Part shown: piece after piece, positions 33,454 to 45,588 of the stretch | How the letters are laid out: every line of letters begins with the position of its first letter | Position numbering within the stretch: position 1 is the stretch's first letter | Source: Boswellia sacra | Lineage: Eukaryota; Streptophyta; Magnoliopsida; Sapindales; Burseraceae | Assembly: GCA_013180625.2 (NCBI GenBank) | Contig: SNVD02009112.1 | Coordinates: 248,001 to 312,000 of the forward strand | Direction of reading: 5' to 3' | DNA length: 64,000 nt | Notes under the pieces: model-generated | Told to the model about the DNA's origin: nothing | The model's input: only the letters and a program-made list of their open reading frames with translations | The model's database searches: none | Translations under genes and position numbers: made by a program

Positions 33454-33836
33454 AATCAATTGTCATGTTGATTCCGGTTTTCATTTTTGGTTTGTTGTAG
33501 GTGGAAGACGCAAGCACAACCAAAATTAATTAAAATTAAAAGGCCTTTTAGAGAGAGAGATGAAATCGATTCTGTCTTGGTTTCAGTTTCCGTTTTTGGT
33601 GTTTGATTTTGGTTTGTTGTGGTTGGAAGATGCAAGCCATAGAGGTTTTGGTTTGTTCCAGTATGTGATGGAGAGAGTGGGCAGAGATGCAAAGAGATCG
33701 AGGGTTAGAGAGAATCGTGACTCGTGAGGGGAGGGGAGGGGAGGGATATGGGCAATCTGGAAATTCACACCTTAGAGGCTATGAGCCTGAAAACTTTTAA
33801 TAATCCCCAAATAGAGACCAGATTTGAAAATTTCCC
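32976..33836. mobile_element. Non-autonomous Mutator-like TIR element
   Basis: Ends GGGAAATTTTCAGATCTAGCCTC... and (reversed) GGGAAATTTTCAAATCTGGTCTC..., extending about 80 bp with mismatches. Flanks CAATAAAAA (32967-32975) and TAATAAAAA (33837-33845) agree at 8 of 9 bases, the length expected for Mutator. No transposase sequence. Inside are two or three imperfect direct repeats with ggtggaagacgcaagcacaa (around 33328 and 33500) and a GA microsatellite. Confidence 0.75.
33420..33450 (+). repeat. GA microsatellite
   Basis: About 15 uninterrupted GA dinucleotides inside the TIR element. Confidence 0.95.
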
Positions 33837-33845
33837 TAATAAAAA

Positions 33846-34205
33846 TGTTATCATCTATAGCTAATGAATATACCGTAACTTTACACGAAGTTAGGGTTCA
33901 AATCCTTTTCAAGTTTGCCAAATTTTTTTTTTTTTTAAATATCTTGATTGTTATATTTATATCTCGATAAATATTCTTTTAACATCTCATTTCTATCTTT
34001 TTTTTTTTTCCAAACGATAGGTTTAGGAGTTTTGCATATTAAAATTTGAAAATAAAAATATTAATAATAACCAACTGAAATCATGAATATGGTTAATAAT
34101 AATATTGGACCTCCTACTGTTTTAAAATCATGTAATAACATTACTTAGCTCTAATTTTTAATAAATTAATATCCAACTAAAAATTCTGATAAGTTATGAA
34201 GCTTA
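33846..34205. other. AT-rich spacer, start of the duplicated segment
   Basis: No gene. From about 34130 it matches 48590-48670, the first visible part of the locally duplicated segment. Confidence 0.55.
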
Positions 34206-34210
34206 TATAG

Positions 34211-35079
34211 TACGTGTTTAGGGTTGTTGATCCACAACAACTTTTGGATTTTACTTTTAGCTACATCTATTTTGGTGTTTAGTAACACTTTGAAAATTGA
34301 TTATTAAGGAAGCAGCTGCTTGAAAAATTTATTTTTGTACTAAATTACAAAAGCAGGTAGGAGACAACTTTTGAAAATTAAATTTCGAAAAACTAAAATT
34401 TTGGTGGACAAATATCAAAATTGTCTTTATAATTTAATATAAATCTAGAAATATCTTTGTATATTAAAATTTTAAATTATCTATTTAACAAATTCAAAAA
34501 CATAAAAAATTTGTCAAACGCAGCTGTTATAGTCACCACGCATTAGTTGTTGTCAGTCTTTGGCCATCGAAGTAGCACGTCGACGACATTGTCAACACCT
34601 CTAGAATCTTCGTTAGTCGTTCTCTCTAAATTCGTTGACATCTCATTCCAATCGCCAATCGATGGGATAGAATGGTTAAAGTTTGGGCCTAACACTTTGA
34701 AGGCGGTTATGGCTAGTAGTGGCTGACGTCCAATAAGTGCATTTTCAATTTTACTTTTTAAATAATGAAATAAAAATATAAATTTATTTTAAATTTATTT
34801 TTACCATTATTTATCATATATTTTTAATATTGTAAATTTAATTTTTAATAATATTTTCTTTTAAAAAAATTGTGTATTTATTGTATTTTTACTAGAAATT
34901 AGCTTTTGAAAATCAAATTTTCTAAACACATATTCATAACTTTTAGATAGCACAACAATTTTGAAAAGCTATTTTACTAAATATCTATAACTTTTTTTGG
35001 ACAGCACAACTAACAACTAATTTTTTCTACAATACTTTTCTACAGTAGATTTTAATAACACAGTAATCACAAACAGACC
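34211..35079. mobile_element. Non-autonomous element, about 0.87 kb, border confirmed by an empty paralogous site
   Basis: Begins TACGTGTTTAGGG, ends CACAAACAGACC, and is flanked by TATAG at 34206-34210 and 35080-35084. The paralogous sequence at about 48660-48680 reads straight through with one TATAG, so this is an insertion. A diverged relative lies at 47141-48074. About 230 bp in the middle (34510-34740) is GC-richer and unlike the relative's middle. No transposase. Terminal repeats are short and imperfect, so the superfamily is left open. Confidence 0.7.
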
Positions 35080-35084
35080 TATAG

Positions 35085-35520
35085 ACATATTTAATAAGAA
35101 AACAAGTATTTCATGGCATTTTAAGTTTAAAACTTTTTTTTAATAAATTTATAATAATGATACTATCAAAAACCACCATTAAATTTTGGTCTAATATTAA
35201 TAAAAAAAAAACTATGTAATTTTGATCGATTACACTCCTAATATTTATCAACATCCATCAATCGATAGTTTCTAACCCTAAGAAAATATGAAAAGTGTTT
35301 TCTACCCTCGTATGTCTAATTAATATAATATTTCAAATAAAATAAAATTAATGTTTTAGTAAAGCTAAACGATTGCTTCTCGCCCAAAATCTCTTCCGCC
35401 ATCTCCATCACCTCCCAACTCGAATAACTCTCATTGCATCATCGAGAACCCATTTTCTCTAACCCCATTAAAACCTATTTTCTAGTGTTGTTTATGGCTT
35501 GGCTGTTGATTCGGTGTAAT
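35085..35520. other. AT-rich spacer before the ARM gene relic
   Basis: The first about 40 bp continue the match to 48670-48710. The remainder has no supported gene. Confidence 0.45.
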
Positions 35521-36596
35521 AGTTTGTGTTTTTGGTCGTAGAGGAGGTTGTGAACTGTTGTGTTGAAGGTGGCTCGGTTCCAGCGCTAGTGAAGCATCCA
35601 CAAGCACCTCCGATGAGTGAAGCTAATTGAGGTGCAAAGCTGTTTGAGCAAGAAGTCGAGAAAGGAAGTGAAACGACCCTTCCCCCGTCCGATCTCTCCC
35701 GGGCGCACACGGACCCCCTACCGAGCCACCGGGTCACAGGTACATGGCCGCACACTCTAAGGTATTGTCCGCTCTGGGGCCGAATGGTACTCACTTCGAA
35801 CTTGAATGACCTTTGGGGTCTTGGGTTCGAGTGGGGGAGGCGTCACTGGGTGTAGATACCCAGTGGACAAAACCGTGCGGGCCAGTGGGCCTAGAGCGGA
35901 CAATACCTTAGAGTGTGCGGCCATGTACCTGTGACCCGATGGCTCGGTAGGGGGTCCGTGTGCGTCCGGGAGAGATCGGGCGGGGGAAGGGTCGTTTCAT
36001 AAAAAGGCGCCTTTTTTTATGCAACGACCCTTCCCCGCCCGATCTCTCCCGGGCGCACATGGGCTCCCTGCCGAGCCACCGGGCCACAGGTACATGGTCT
36101 CACACTCCAAGGTATTGTCCGCTCTAAGCCCATTGGCCCGCACGGTTTTGTCCACTGGGTATCTACACCCAGTGACGCCTCCCCTACTCGAACCCAAGAC
36201 CCCAAAGGTCATTCCAGTTCGAAGTGAGTAGTGTGAGACCATGTACCTGTGGCCCGGTGGCTCGGCAGGGGGCCCGTGGGCGCCCGGGAGAGATCGGGCG
36301 GGGGATGGGTCGTTACAGGAAGCGCTTCCGCTCGCGCTCATGAGAATAGCAATATAAAAACCCGTGTCGTATTTGCTAATTTCTTGAGATTTTGGTTTTA
36401 AGCTTGTTATTTAGCAATTGCTGCCATATTTATAATTTATGTCATTGTTATTCGGAACGGAAGAGCAGGACCGAAGGACCTCTTATTGAGTTTCTTGAAT
36501 TTACTAATACAAATGTGCAAAGAGAAAGCAGCTGTTGGCCCTTCAGAATTTGGCATTAGAAAATGATGGAAGTAGGAGTCAGGTAATGGGCTTCCC
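35520..36596 (+). pseudogene. ARM-repeat gene relic (ARIA-like), split by a foldback element
   Basis: After a TCGTAG acceptor (about 35541) the sequence reads EEVVNCCVEGGSVPALVKH and, after a gap, EVEKGSAS, which resembles the armadillo repeats of ARIA-type BTB/ARM proteins. The codons for EVEKGS are interrupted at 35671 and resume at 36317. Further on, 36470-36595 reads LIEFLEFTNTNVQRE, then (after a frameshift) ALQNLALENDGSRSQ followed by a GTAATG donor. Introns are kept, so it arose by DNA-level duplication and not by retrotransposition. Frameshifts, the insertion and missing exons make it non-functional. Assignment rests on pattern memory of the family. Confidence 0.6.
35671..36316. mobile_element. 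Composite foldback element: two hairpin units in tandem
   Basis: Unit 1 (35671-35997) has near-perfect arms of about 105 bp: the left arm aacgaccctt...attgtccgctct is mirrored at 35893-35997. Unit 2 (36023-36314) has the same arm family with its own middle. Between them lies the near-palindrome cataaaaaggcgcctttttttatg. Outer flanks AGGAAGTG (35663-35670) and AGGAAGCG (36317-36324) look like an 8-bp target duplication with one change. GC-rich, non-coding, inserted in the ARM gene relic. Confidence 0.8.
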
Positions 36597-38393
36597 TCTG
36601 ATTGCTCTGATTGTTGTCTATGGCCTCATTACTTGAAGTTTCAGATAATTGGGCGGCGATGGCAGTGGTGTTGGGCTGGGTTTTCGGGTGGTGGTGATAG
36701 CGGTGTGTGGTTGGATTTTTTGTATGCGGGTTGCGGTAGCAGTGGGAATTGCAATGCTAGCGGTGCTTTGGAATTTTTTTAAAATTTTTATTAATTAATT
36801 TTAGATATTTTCAATCAATTGAAATGTTATATTTTGGTGTAAATTTTCATTTTACCCTTGTCAAGTAGGGATGGCACCGGGCCTTGGAACAACGAAACTA
36901 GAATCGAATGGGTCCTCTATTAATAGTTTTGGGTTTCACAAATTAGAATTGTCATAATTCTGAATAAAACCAACACAGAATTGTATAATATTTGTTTAAT
37001 ATTATTATTTTTTCTTATTAAAAAAAAACAGAGTTATTATGTAACATAAAGAGCTACACCTAAGGCTAAACCAAATATTAAATTAAAACAAATTAAACAA
37101 ATAAATTACTAAGGCTTAATTAAAAACTAAAAACCGTAAATCAAATATTCAAAATTCAAAAAAAAATTTCACTTTTCATTTTCTCTCCACTCTTCCACAC
37201 AACCTCTACTTTTCCAAACTAAACTCGCCTCTCTTCGACGGTTCCACTTCCACCTCATCCTCAAAATCGACCTCTCTTCCAAAAATAATTCCACTCTTCA
37301 TCCTCTACTTTTCTGTCAGCCTCCTCCTCAAGCGATCACTGTTAGCCTAAGGTCGTCACGCCTTCGCCAACAACCTCTGCCACTATTTATCTTCTCGAAC
37401 GCCCTCTCTCTTCAACTCCACTATTTCAGTTCCTAGTAAGCCATCTTTCTTCAACTCTTTTGTAACTTCAAATATCAAGTTGATGGAGTTTCTGGGTTTC
37501 AATGTTTGGAACAAATTGACGTTTTGAGGAAGTTTTTAAGCCGTCTTTCTTCAACTCTTCTGTAATTGCAAGAAGGTTTGTCTTCGAGTTTCGCTCTCCA
37601 GACGGTTCAAGAGGTCATCAAGTCTCATGTAGTTTCATTTTTACAATTTTCTCAATAGCCTAGCATTCTGTTTCGATTTTGTCTCCTGAGAAAATCATTT
37701 GAATTTGTACTCTGTTGGGTGTTTGAATTTTCAGAAACATACAAAACTAGCTGAAGATGAATTATTTGTTTATTTTTCTCAATTTCTTTTGATACCTAGA
37801 AATGCCTCTAACCTTTCCTAGTTGAAAAACTGAGAATTTCAATTTTCAGAACAGAGTAATCGAAACAAATTGCTTTTGATTGACCTAAAATCAACAAAAA
37901 GCTAATATTTTTGGAGGGATTAATCTTATATATGTCTTATACCAGACTGAAAATTTTTGTATTGATTTGATCATTGACGAGACTTTTATAAATTTCTAAA
38001 GTCAAGTTGCTTAATTTAAGGAACTGTTGGACAGAATACGATGGTGTACTACACTAGGCGTTTCCGAGGGGCCTATGACCTCCTGTTGTCTTGATAATTT
38101 AAATGAGGAATGTTATATGTGTTTGAATGATTTCCATAAATTTTTATAGGATTTGGGACAAGCATTAACTCTCAATGAATCATCCAATCAAGTGTGTGTA
38201 ATGTAGTAAGTAAAGTACTTACTTTTTGCTATCGTGTTTAACGATCCTCACAGAAATTTTGATGAATTCTAGATTGAAATAAGCATTATATAGCGGACTT
38301 TATTTATTTTGTGTATGTTATTCGGCTACAGTTAAATATATAAAAGATATGATTATTAATTTGACAGGTCGGGAAGTGGAAGTCCAGGGTGGT
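36597..38393. other. Non-coding stretch between the ARM relic and the copia element
   Basis: GT-rich text (36640-36770), then AT-rich sequence and a pyrimidine-rich stretch (37170-37440). No gene is supported. From about 38340 it belongs to the duplicated segment (gacaggtcgggaagtggaag) that continues after the retrotransposon at 43539. Confidence 0.5.
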
Positions 38394-38398
38394 TTTGG

Positions 38399-38776
38399 TA
38401 TTAACAATCCTAGCTCATTTAATTGTCCGAAAGAGCAGTCTGAGATTACTTTGGAGTGATAAGGTTGTTAGGAGTTATAAGGCTGACAGTAATCTCTCAT
38501 CGTATCAAGGAAGAATATATTTGGGTGGTTGGATAAATTCAAGTTCAGCTCAATCATCGGTCAAAGTAGTTAATATAAGCTGATCATTCGGTTACAACAG
38601 AAGTCTATTATTTTGCAACAGTCTGTAACAGAGCATCGTATCTTCTTTAAATAGATTTTTTCTTATCTTGTTAGTTAGATAATAGACAATATATATAGCA
38701 TGACTCAAACTTTCTGTAATCATTCAAGCTTGCTCACGTTAATAAAAAAAATCGTTCCAATTATCAAACTTCTTCT
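38399..38776 (+). repeat. 5' LTR of the TA...CT copia element
   Basis: 378 bp. The TA and CT ends are set by the primer site, the purine tract and the TTTGG duplication together. Confidence 0.88.
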
Positions 38777-38788
38777 TGGTATCAGAGC
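38777..38788 (+). other. Primer-binding site (tRNA-iMet type)
   Basis: TGGTATCAGAGC starts at the first base after the LTR. Confidence 0.9.
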
Positions 38789-38827
38789 TCGAGTGAGCAG
38801 CGACGAGAAAAAAAAAATTAAATCATA

Positions 38828-41800
38828 ATGAGTTCTCTTTCACACAATGTCAACAACTTCATTACTCTAAAACTCAAACCAGACAACTACCCGTTATGGA
38901 GAGAACAAGTCTTGGCACTTGCTGAAAGCCAAGATCTGATCGACCATCTCGCTGAAGAAACAACTGACCAAGCCAAAGATTCAACAACACCAAATGAGAC
39001 TACACCAACAAACAACAAGACAGCTGAATGGAGAAAATCAGATCGGCTGCTTCGTGGATGGTTGATTGGAACACTTTCAGAAGAAGCACTTGGTCTCGTC
39101 ATAGGCCAAGATACATCAAAAGCGGTCTGGGATGCTCTAAAAGAGGCATATGCTCAAGATTCTCAAGAAAGGGAGTTCAATTTACGCCAACAGCTCACAT
39201 ATCTCTGTAAAAATGACAGCAACACCATCGCTGAACACATTCAAAAGTTCAAAAGCATCTGTGACAGTCTTGTCGCAATAGGAAGTCCTGTGTCTGACAA
39301 AGAGAAGGTATTTTCCTTACTCACCAGCTTAGGGCTAAAATATGAATCCTTCACCACAACCATGTTGAAGCCACCTCGACCATCCTATACCGAATTGGTC
39401 TCTCTGCTGCAAGGGTATGAGCAGAGACAAAATTGGTTCACCACTCAAACACCAACTCCCCAATTGGCCTTCTATGGACAAAAACACAACTCAGGCTTCA
39501 CTAATCGTAAGAGTCAAAATAGCTTCAACTCAAATGGTCAAGGATTTCAAGTACACAATCAGGATTTCAGCAATCAAAGAATTTGGAACCATGGAAACAC
39601 AAATCAAAACAACAATCGGCAAGATCTCAGAGCTCGCAAACCAGCTCCACCGGGACAACGAAGAATGACCCCAGAAGAAAGAGAGTTGTATCGAAATGAC
39701 ACTTGCCAAATCTGTGGAGTCGTCGGACATATAGCCAAAATATGCTGGCATTTAGGTAAGTACACGCCAACAGCAGATGAAATTCCAAAAGCATTGGCTG
39801 CACTCACTCTTGATAACACTGTGTATGATTCTGAATGGACTGCTGACACTGGAGCATCTTAGCACATGACAGGTAACTCTAATATGCTGAAAAATAAACG
39901 TCCTTATTTTGGAAATGATTCAGTACTGATAGGAAATGGCAATCTATTAGAAATTCAATCTATAGGTGATACTCGACTTATCAATGGTACTGAAACCTTG
40001 TTCTTAAATGATGTTTTACATGTGCCTAAGCTTAAAAGGAATTTGCTATCTGTTGGTCAACTTACAGATAATTATCCTATTAATTGTGAATTTTCTAATG
40101 TGGGTTTCTGTGTTAAGGAAAGGGAGACAGGTCACAAAGTGATGACAGGACAACGCAAGGGTGATCTATATGTTATTTCCAGTCCACACCAGTTATTTTT
40201 TTCTAGTAGATTCAAATCAGGCACTGCCGACCTATGGCATCAACGACTAGGACATCCTCAAGTGTTCACTCTTTGGTTGTTACAACAAAAGGGTTTGATT
40301 GATGTTCAAGGATCAAATAAGACACAGTCACTTTGTAACAGTTGTCAATTAGCTAAACTTAGTAGATTACCTTTTTCATCTTCTGACAATATTAGTTCAT
40401 CTATTTTCAATAAGATACATTGTGACTTATGGGGGCCATCACCTGTTTTATCACTTGGTAAATTTCGCTATTATGCTTGCATTGTTGATGATTTCTCACG
40501 TTATACTTGGCTTATTCCTCTACGAGCGAAATCTGATTTTTTTGATGCTTACTTGGCTTTTGAAAAATATGTTGAAAGGCAATTTAACAAAAAAATTCAA
40601 ATATTTCACTCCGATGGAGGTGGTGAATTTATTAATTCTAAGCTCAATCCCCATTTCCAAGCACAGGGCATTGTTCATCAAGTCTCTTGCCCATACACTC
40701 CAGAACAAACAGGTATGGTTGAGCGTCGTCATCGTATCATTCGAGAGTTAGGTATGGCTATGTTATTTCATTGTCACGGTCCTTTATACTTGTGGGTTGA
40801 AGCATTTGCAACTGCTGTTTTTTTAATTAATCGCTTACCATCCACTGCACTTGATTTTGAAACACCTTACTTCAAGTTGCATGGAGCTCAACCCAAATAT
40901 TCTTTCCTTCGAGTCTTTGGCTCAAAATGTTTCCCATACACATGGGACACTCGCAGCAATAAATTTGACTCCAAAACTATTCCATGTGTTTTTATTGGCT
41001 ACAGTGATCAACATAAAGGTTATAAATGCTTTCACCCATCTACACAGAAAATCATTGTCTCTAGGCATGTAGTATTTGATGAACGAGAATTTCCATTCAA
41101 GAAATGTGCCACTGATACGATCCCTTCCTCAAATACGAATTGGGTAAGTATTTTTGACTCCTGGACTGTTCTTCCTTTTGCTAATACTAACTCACCCTTG
41201 CAGGAGTCCATGACCGCCGATCCTCCTCTTCCACTGTCTTCATTGCAGCAATCTACAATGTCAGCAGCTGCCCCAAATGCAACACCTTCCTTCACAACGT
41301 CCACTTCTGACTCCACATATGAGCAACTCGAACCAGTACAAGATCCAGTTCTCATCAGTAGTGATACAGCTGATACATCATCTTCTCATCCAACAACCAT
41401 TATTGACTCTCAAATTCTAGCTCGACCTGATCCACCTGTCTTATCTTCTACTGAACCTGATAATTGCGTCGAAGAACCCTTGTCAGCATCCTCCATTGAT
41501 GCGTCTGACTTATCTGCTTCTGTCCCAGCTCATCATCATTCTATGGTTACTCGCTCACAAGATGGCATCTACAAACCCAATCCTAAATATGCACTCTTGG
41601 CCACTGGTTCAGACATTCCTCACATTCCCAAATCCATCAAATCAGCCCTTAGGCATGATGGTTGGAAATGTGCCATGGACGAAGAAATGCAAGCTCTTCA
41701 TCAAAATCAGACCTGGCGATTAGTGCCACGTGACTCCTCCATGCATGTAATAGGATGTAAATGGGTTTTCAAACCAAAATTGAAGCCAGATGGTTCTCTT

Positions 41801-43222
41801 GATCAACTAAAAGCACGTCTCGTTGCCAAGGGATATCACCAAATTGATGGTGTCGATTACACTGATACTTTTTCACCTGTTATAAAGCCTGGTACTATTC
41901 GTCTTGTACTCAGCCTTGCTTTAGTTCATCATTGGGACATTCGGCAACTTGATGTTAAAAATGCTTTCCTTCATGGTGTTCTTACTGAGGATATTTATAT
42001 GGAACAGCCCCCGGGCATGGTTGACACAAACTTTCCCAACCACATTTGCAAACTTCAACGAGCACTTTACGGTTTGAAACAAGCACCTCGTGCCTGGTTT
42101 GATCGCTTTAGTACTTTTCTTTTAAAATATGGTTTTCGTTGTAGTCTTGCAGATCCATCCTTGTTTGTTTTTCATTGTTCATCTGGATCCCTAATTCTCT
42201 TACTATACGTTGATGACATGCTTCTCACAGGTTCTAATTCTCAACTACTGTCCTCCTTCATTCAGTTGTTGCATACCGAGTTTGCCATGAAGGATCTTGG
42301 TCCGCTCCATCATTTTCTTGGCATCGAGGTCTCTACAACTCCAGATGGCTTGCATTTGTCCCAATCTCACTATGCTCTCACCATTCTTGAACGAGCAGAA
42401 ATGGTTGATTGCAAACCTATGAGCACACCACTTGAAGCCAAGACGAAAGGCCCTCACAATCAGATTCTCCTTGCCGATTCGACTTCCTATCGTGCCATTG
42501 TTGGTGCTTTACAGTACCTTACTTTGACTCGGCCTGACTTAGCCTATAGTGTCAACTTCGTCTCTCAATTTATGCATTCTCCTACTCACGCTCATCTTAA
42601 GATGGCTAAACGTATTCTGCGTTATGTCAAAGGGACACGAACCCTTGGTCTGCATCTTACTTCAAACACTGCTCTTGACCTTTGTGCTTTTTCAGATTCG
42701 GATTGGGCTGGCTGCCCTATCACTCGGCGTTCTACAACAGGTTACTGTACTTTCCTTGGTCGGAATCCAATCTCCTGGTGTGCCAAGAAGCAACATACTG
42801 TTTCTCGCTCTAGCACTGAAGCGGAGTATCGAGCTATGGCGCACACTGCAGCTGAGGTTACATGGTTAACTTATATTTTGAAAGATCTTCAAGTTCCACA
42901 GCCTCACACTCCAGTACTGTTCTGTGACAATATCAGTGCTTTACATATGACTGTCAATCCCGTTTTCCATGCAAGAAGCAAGCACATTGAGCTTGATTAT
43001 CACTTTGTCCGTGAGAGGGTTGCACTTGGTTTTCTAATCACTAAATATATTCCTACTTCATCTCAGGTAGCTGACATTTTTACTAAACCTATGTCAAAAG
43101 CTACTCTTGCTCTTTATCGTCCCAAACTTCGCCTCCAACCTCGGCTTTGTTTGCAGGGAGATATTAACAATCCTAGCTCATCCAATTGTCCGAAAGAGCA
43201 ATCTGAGATTACTTTGGAGTGA
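38828..43222 (+). pseudogene. Ty1-copia gag-pol polyprotein with a single in-frame TAG
   Basis: A 1463-codon frame. Gag starts MSSLSHNVNNF with a UBN2-type region (LKPDNYPLWREQVLAL) and a CCHC knuckle, CQICGVVGHIAKIC (about 39700). Protease has DTGAS at about 39847-39861. The pre-integrase LWHQRLGHP and integrase (HCDLWGPSP, FHSDGGGEF, YTPEQTGMVERRHR) follow. RT has YVDDMLLTG (about 42208), and RNase H has SSTEAEYRAMA. The only lesion is TAG at 39860-39862, directly after DTGAS, within the same frame. The end overlaps the start of the 3' LTR. Probably a recent nonsense change; readthrough is not needed to explain it. Confidence 0.95.
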
Positions 43223-43538
43223 TAAGGTTGTTAGGAGTTATAAGGCTGACAGTAATCTCTCATCGTATCAAGGAAGAATATATTTGGGTGGTTAGATAAA
43301 TTCAAGTTCAGCTCAATCATCGGTCAAAGTAGTTAATATAAGCTGATCATTCGGTTACAACAGAAGTCTATTATTTTGCAACAGCCTGTAACAGAGCATC
43401 GTATCTTCTTTAAATAGATTTTTTCTTATCTTGTTAGTTAGATAATAGACAATATATATAACATGACTCAAACTTTCTGTAATCATTCAAGCTTGCTCAC
43501 GTTAATAAAAAAATCGTTCCAGTTATAAAACTTCTTCT
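43162..43538 (+). repeat. 3' LTR of the TA...CT copia element
   Basis: 377 bp, the partner of 38399-38776. The polyprotein stop (43220-43222) lies 60 bp inside it. Confidence 0.9.
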
Positions 43539-43870
43539 TTTGGAAGAAGACACCTCTGGTCTGAATGATATTTGCTGGCACTGAACTGATTAATGATTAT
43601 GCAGTAGGCTTTTCCTTTCTTTCTTGCTTCCTCCTCCGTTTTTGATCAATTCACTTTTATGTTGGAGTGGGGACAAGACAAGGGTAGTTTGTTTTGTTTA
43701 GGGTAGGAGAGGGCAATCACACAGCTGCTTGGCCTAAGTCATCAATCAACATCTACCATCATTGCCACATGAGCAGCACTGACGGTTCTAATAAACAAAG
43801 AAGAATAATGTTCCCAATCCAAAGTAAAATAATGCTTATTCGTTCTTCGGTTAACACTAGAGCAAAACTC
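43539..43870 (+). repeat. Duplicated segment, copy A (after the copia insertion)
   Basis: Text such as aagaagacacctctggtctgaatg and ggtaggagagggcaatcacacagctg recurs at 44560-44870 and, more diverged, at 49090-49228 plus 62161-62270. Non-coding. It joins to about 38340-38393 if the copia element is removed. Confidence 0.88.
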
Positions 43871-43879
43871 GAGGGGAGT

Positions 43880-44510
43880 TTTTGATATTATGCCATTTAT
43901 AATTTTGGGTTTATGTTTGTATTGCAGATTATTTTTAAAAATAATGATGTTTTGGTACGATTATTTATACATTTTTGAATAAAATTTTTATAGTCTATTA
44001 TTTATAAATAAATTGATATAATTTTATAAAAATTGTCATAATTCAAAAGCAACATTCTGTACACTGCTTCATAACATTTCACACCTGAATTTAAGGTTGG
44101 AAAATGTGGTGGTATAGATCTAAAATTTCTGAAACCGCAAGGGTAAATTGTAATACAAACATCATAAATGATATTGTTGTAAAAGTTAGATATTTTCACC
44201 CCAATAGATCAGGGCCATCCACTTGTTGTAATCATGGCCATAAACTGTCACACTCCAATTACATGTAAGGGCGGCAATCACTTCTATATAGATGGCCCCT
44301 CTCTTTGCGAATGGTACACCGATATATATTCATCCTCATTCCTTTCTGCGTCTCGTTTATGCTGTCGCTGCCTCTCTTACTACTTTGACTCTCTTTACTT
44401 CTTTCTTTCTTCTATGGTCCCCCACGTCTCTTTTACCTTTCTCTTTAACTCTCTGTAACTAATCACGCACCAAACAATATAATATACCTTCTACACTTAA
44501 ATATATAAAA
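43880..44510 (+). repeat. Duplicated segment, copy B upstream part
   Basis: 43890-44200 matches 48725-49045 (tattatttataaataaatt, cacacctgaatttaaggttg, gaaaccgcaagggtaaat). 44200-44510 is pyrimidine-rich with no supported gene. Confidence 0.7.
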
Positions 44511-45588
44511 GATATGATTATTACTTTGACAGGTGGGGAAGTGGAAGTCCAGGGTGTTCTTTGGAAGAAGACACCTCGGGTCTGAATGATATTTGCTGGC
44601 ACTGAACTGATTGATGATTATGCAGTAGGCTTTTCCTCTCTTTCTTGCTTCCTCCGTTTTTGATCAATTCACTTTTATGTTGGAGTGGGGACAAGACAAG
44701 GGTATTTTGTTTTGTTTAGGGTAGGAGAGGGCATTAACACAGCTGCTTGGCCTAAGTCATCAATCAAAATCTACCATCATCGCCACATGAGCAGCACTGA
44801 CGGTTCTAATAAACAAAGAAGAATAATGTTCCCAATCCAAAGTAAAATAATGCCTAAAATAATCACATCAATGGTAAAGAATTATATAATGACATAAACA
44901 AAGACGCAAAAATGATCTGAAGGAGTAGGAAAATATATAAAAGAAATTTGCAATTGCACATGCCTATTTCTTCTCCTGTTTTGGATACGCAAAGAGATTC
45001 TCTTGCATTACAAGCCCGTCATTCGATGGCCCGCCCTTCGACTTCGAATATTTCAACCCTGCTTTTGGAATAATATAACACCAACGTTTTTTTTGTATTG
45101 GATTGTCAAGTAAGTTAAAACGTGTCACAGTAAGTAGTTGGATGAGTGTTACGTTTCCCAATTTGGTATCTCCATTTTTTTTAATTAAATCGTGATCGGC
45201 AGCGAGCTAACTTCATATGTAAGCACAGCAACTTATAAGAAAAGGTTTATTTAGTATTGGAGGTTGAATTTGACTAAGTTATTAAAAGACATTAGAATTT
45301 TTCTAAATTGAAAAACAATTTTCTAGTTTGGTTTTTTTTTCTCACATTTATGAAATATGTATGAATAGAGTATATAAAAACATATTAACTAGTAATTGGG
45401 CAAAATAAGGAAAAAGAAAGGGAAAGAGAAGAAATAATATATATGAATTGGGCTTCAACATGCTCACTTTACAGACAATATTAACAACAAGAAGAAATTT
45501 TTAATCGTGTTATATGAACAATGAGTGAGAAAGTGAAGTAATAAGACTTTATGCTGCTGAAAAAGATCAAACCTTGGAACGTGCCAAA
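44511..45588 (+). repeat. Duplicated segment, copy B main part
   Basis: Matches copy A over 44560-44860, and copy C at 62161-63290 over most of its length (for example tttattggaggttgaa and cagacaatattaacaaca). No coding potential seen. Confidence 0.75.

Larger units (their letters stand above)
38399..43538 (+). mobile_element. Ty1-copia retrotransposon with non-canonical TA...CT LTR ends
   Basis: LTRs 38399-38776 and 43162-43538 begin TATTAACAATCC and end CTTCTTCT. The primer site abuts the first LTR and a purine tract (gcaggga) the second. The target duplication TTTGG lies at 38394-38398 and 43539-43543. Paralogous copies at 44555 and 49092 show the uninterrupted site (agggtg.tctttggaag), which supports these borders. 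The two LTRs differ at about ten positions. One in-frame stop is the only coding lesion seen, so this is the best preserved retrotransposon here. Confidence 0.93.

Noticed and set aside
35492..36341. Open frames inside the foldback element and ARM relic
   Set aside because: They cross inverted-repeat arms and look non-protein-like (Arg/Gly/Pro-rich, mirrored on both strands).
39860..39862. TAG as a programmed readthrough site between gag and pol
   Set aside because: It lies inside the protease active-site region and not at a gag-pol border. Ty1-copia polyproteins of this type are usually one frame; a nonsense mutation is simpler.
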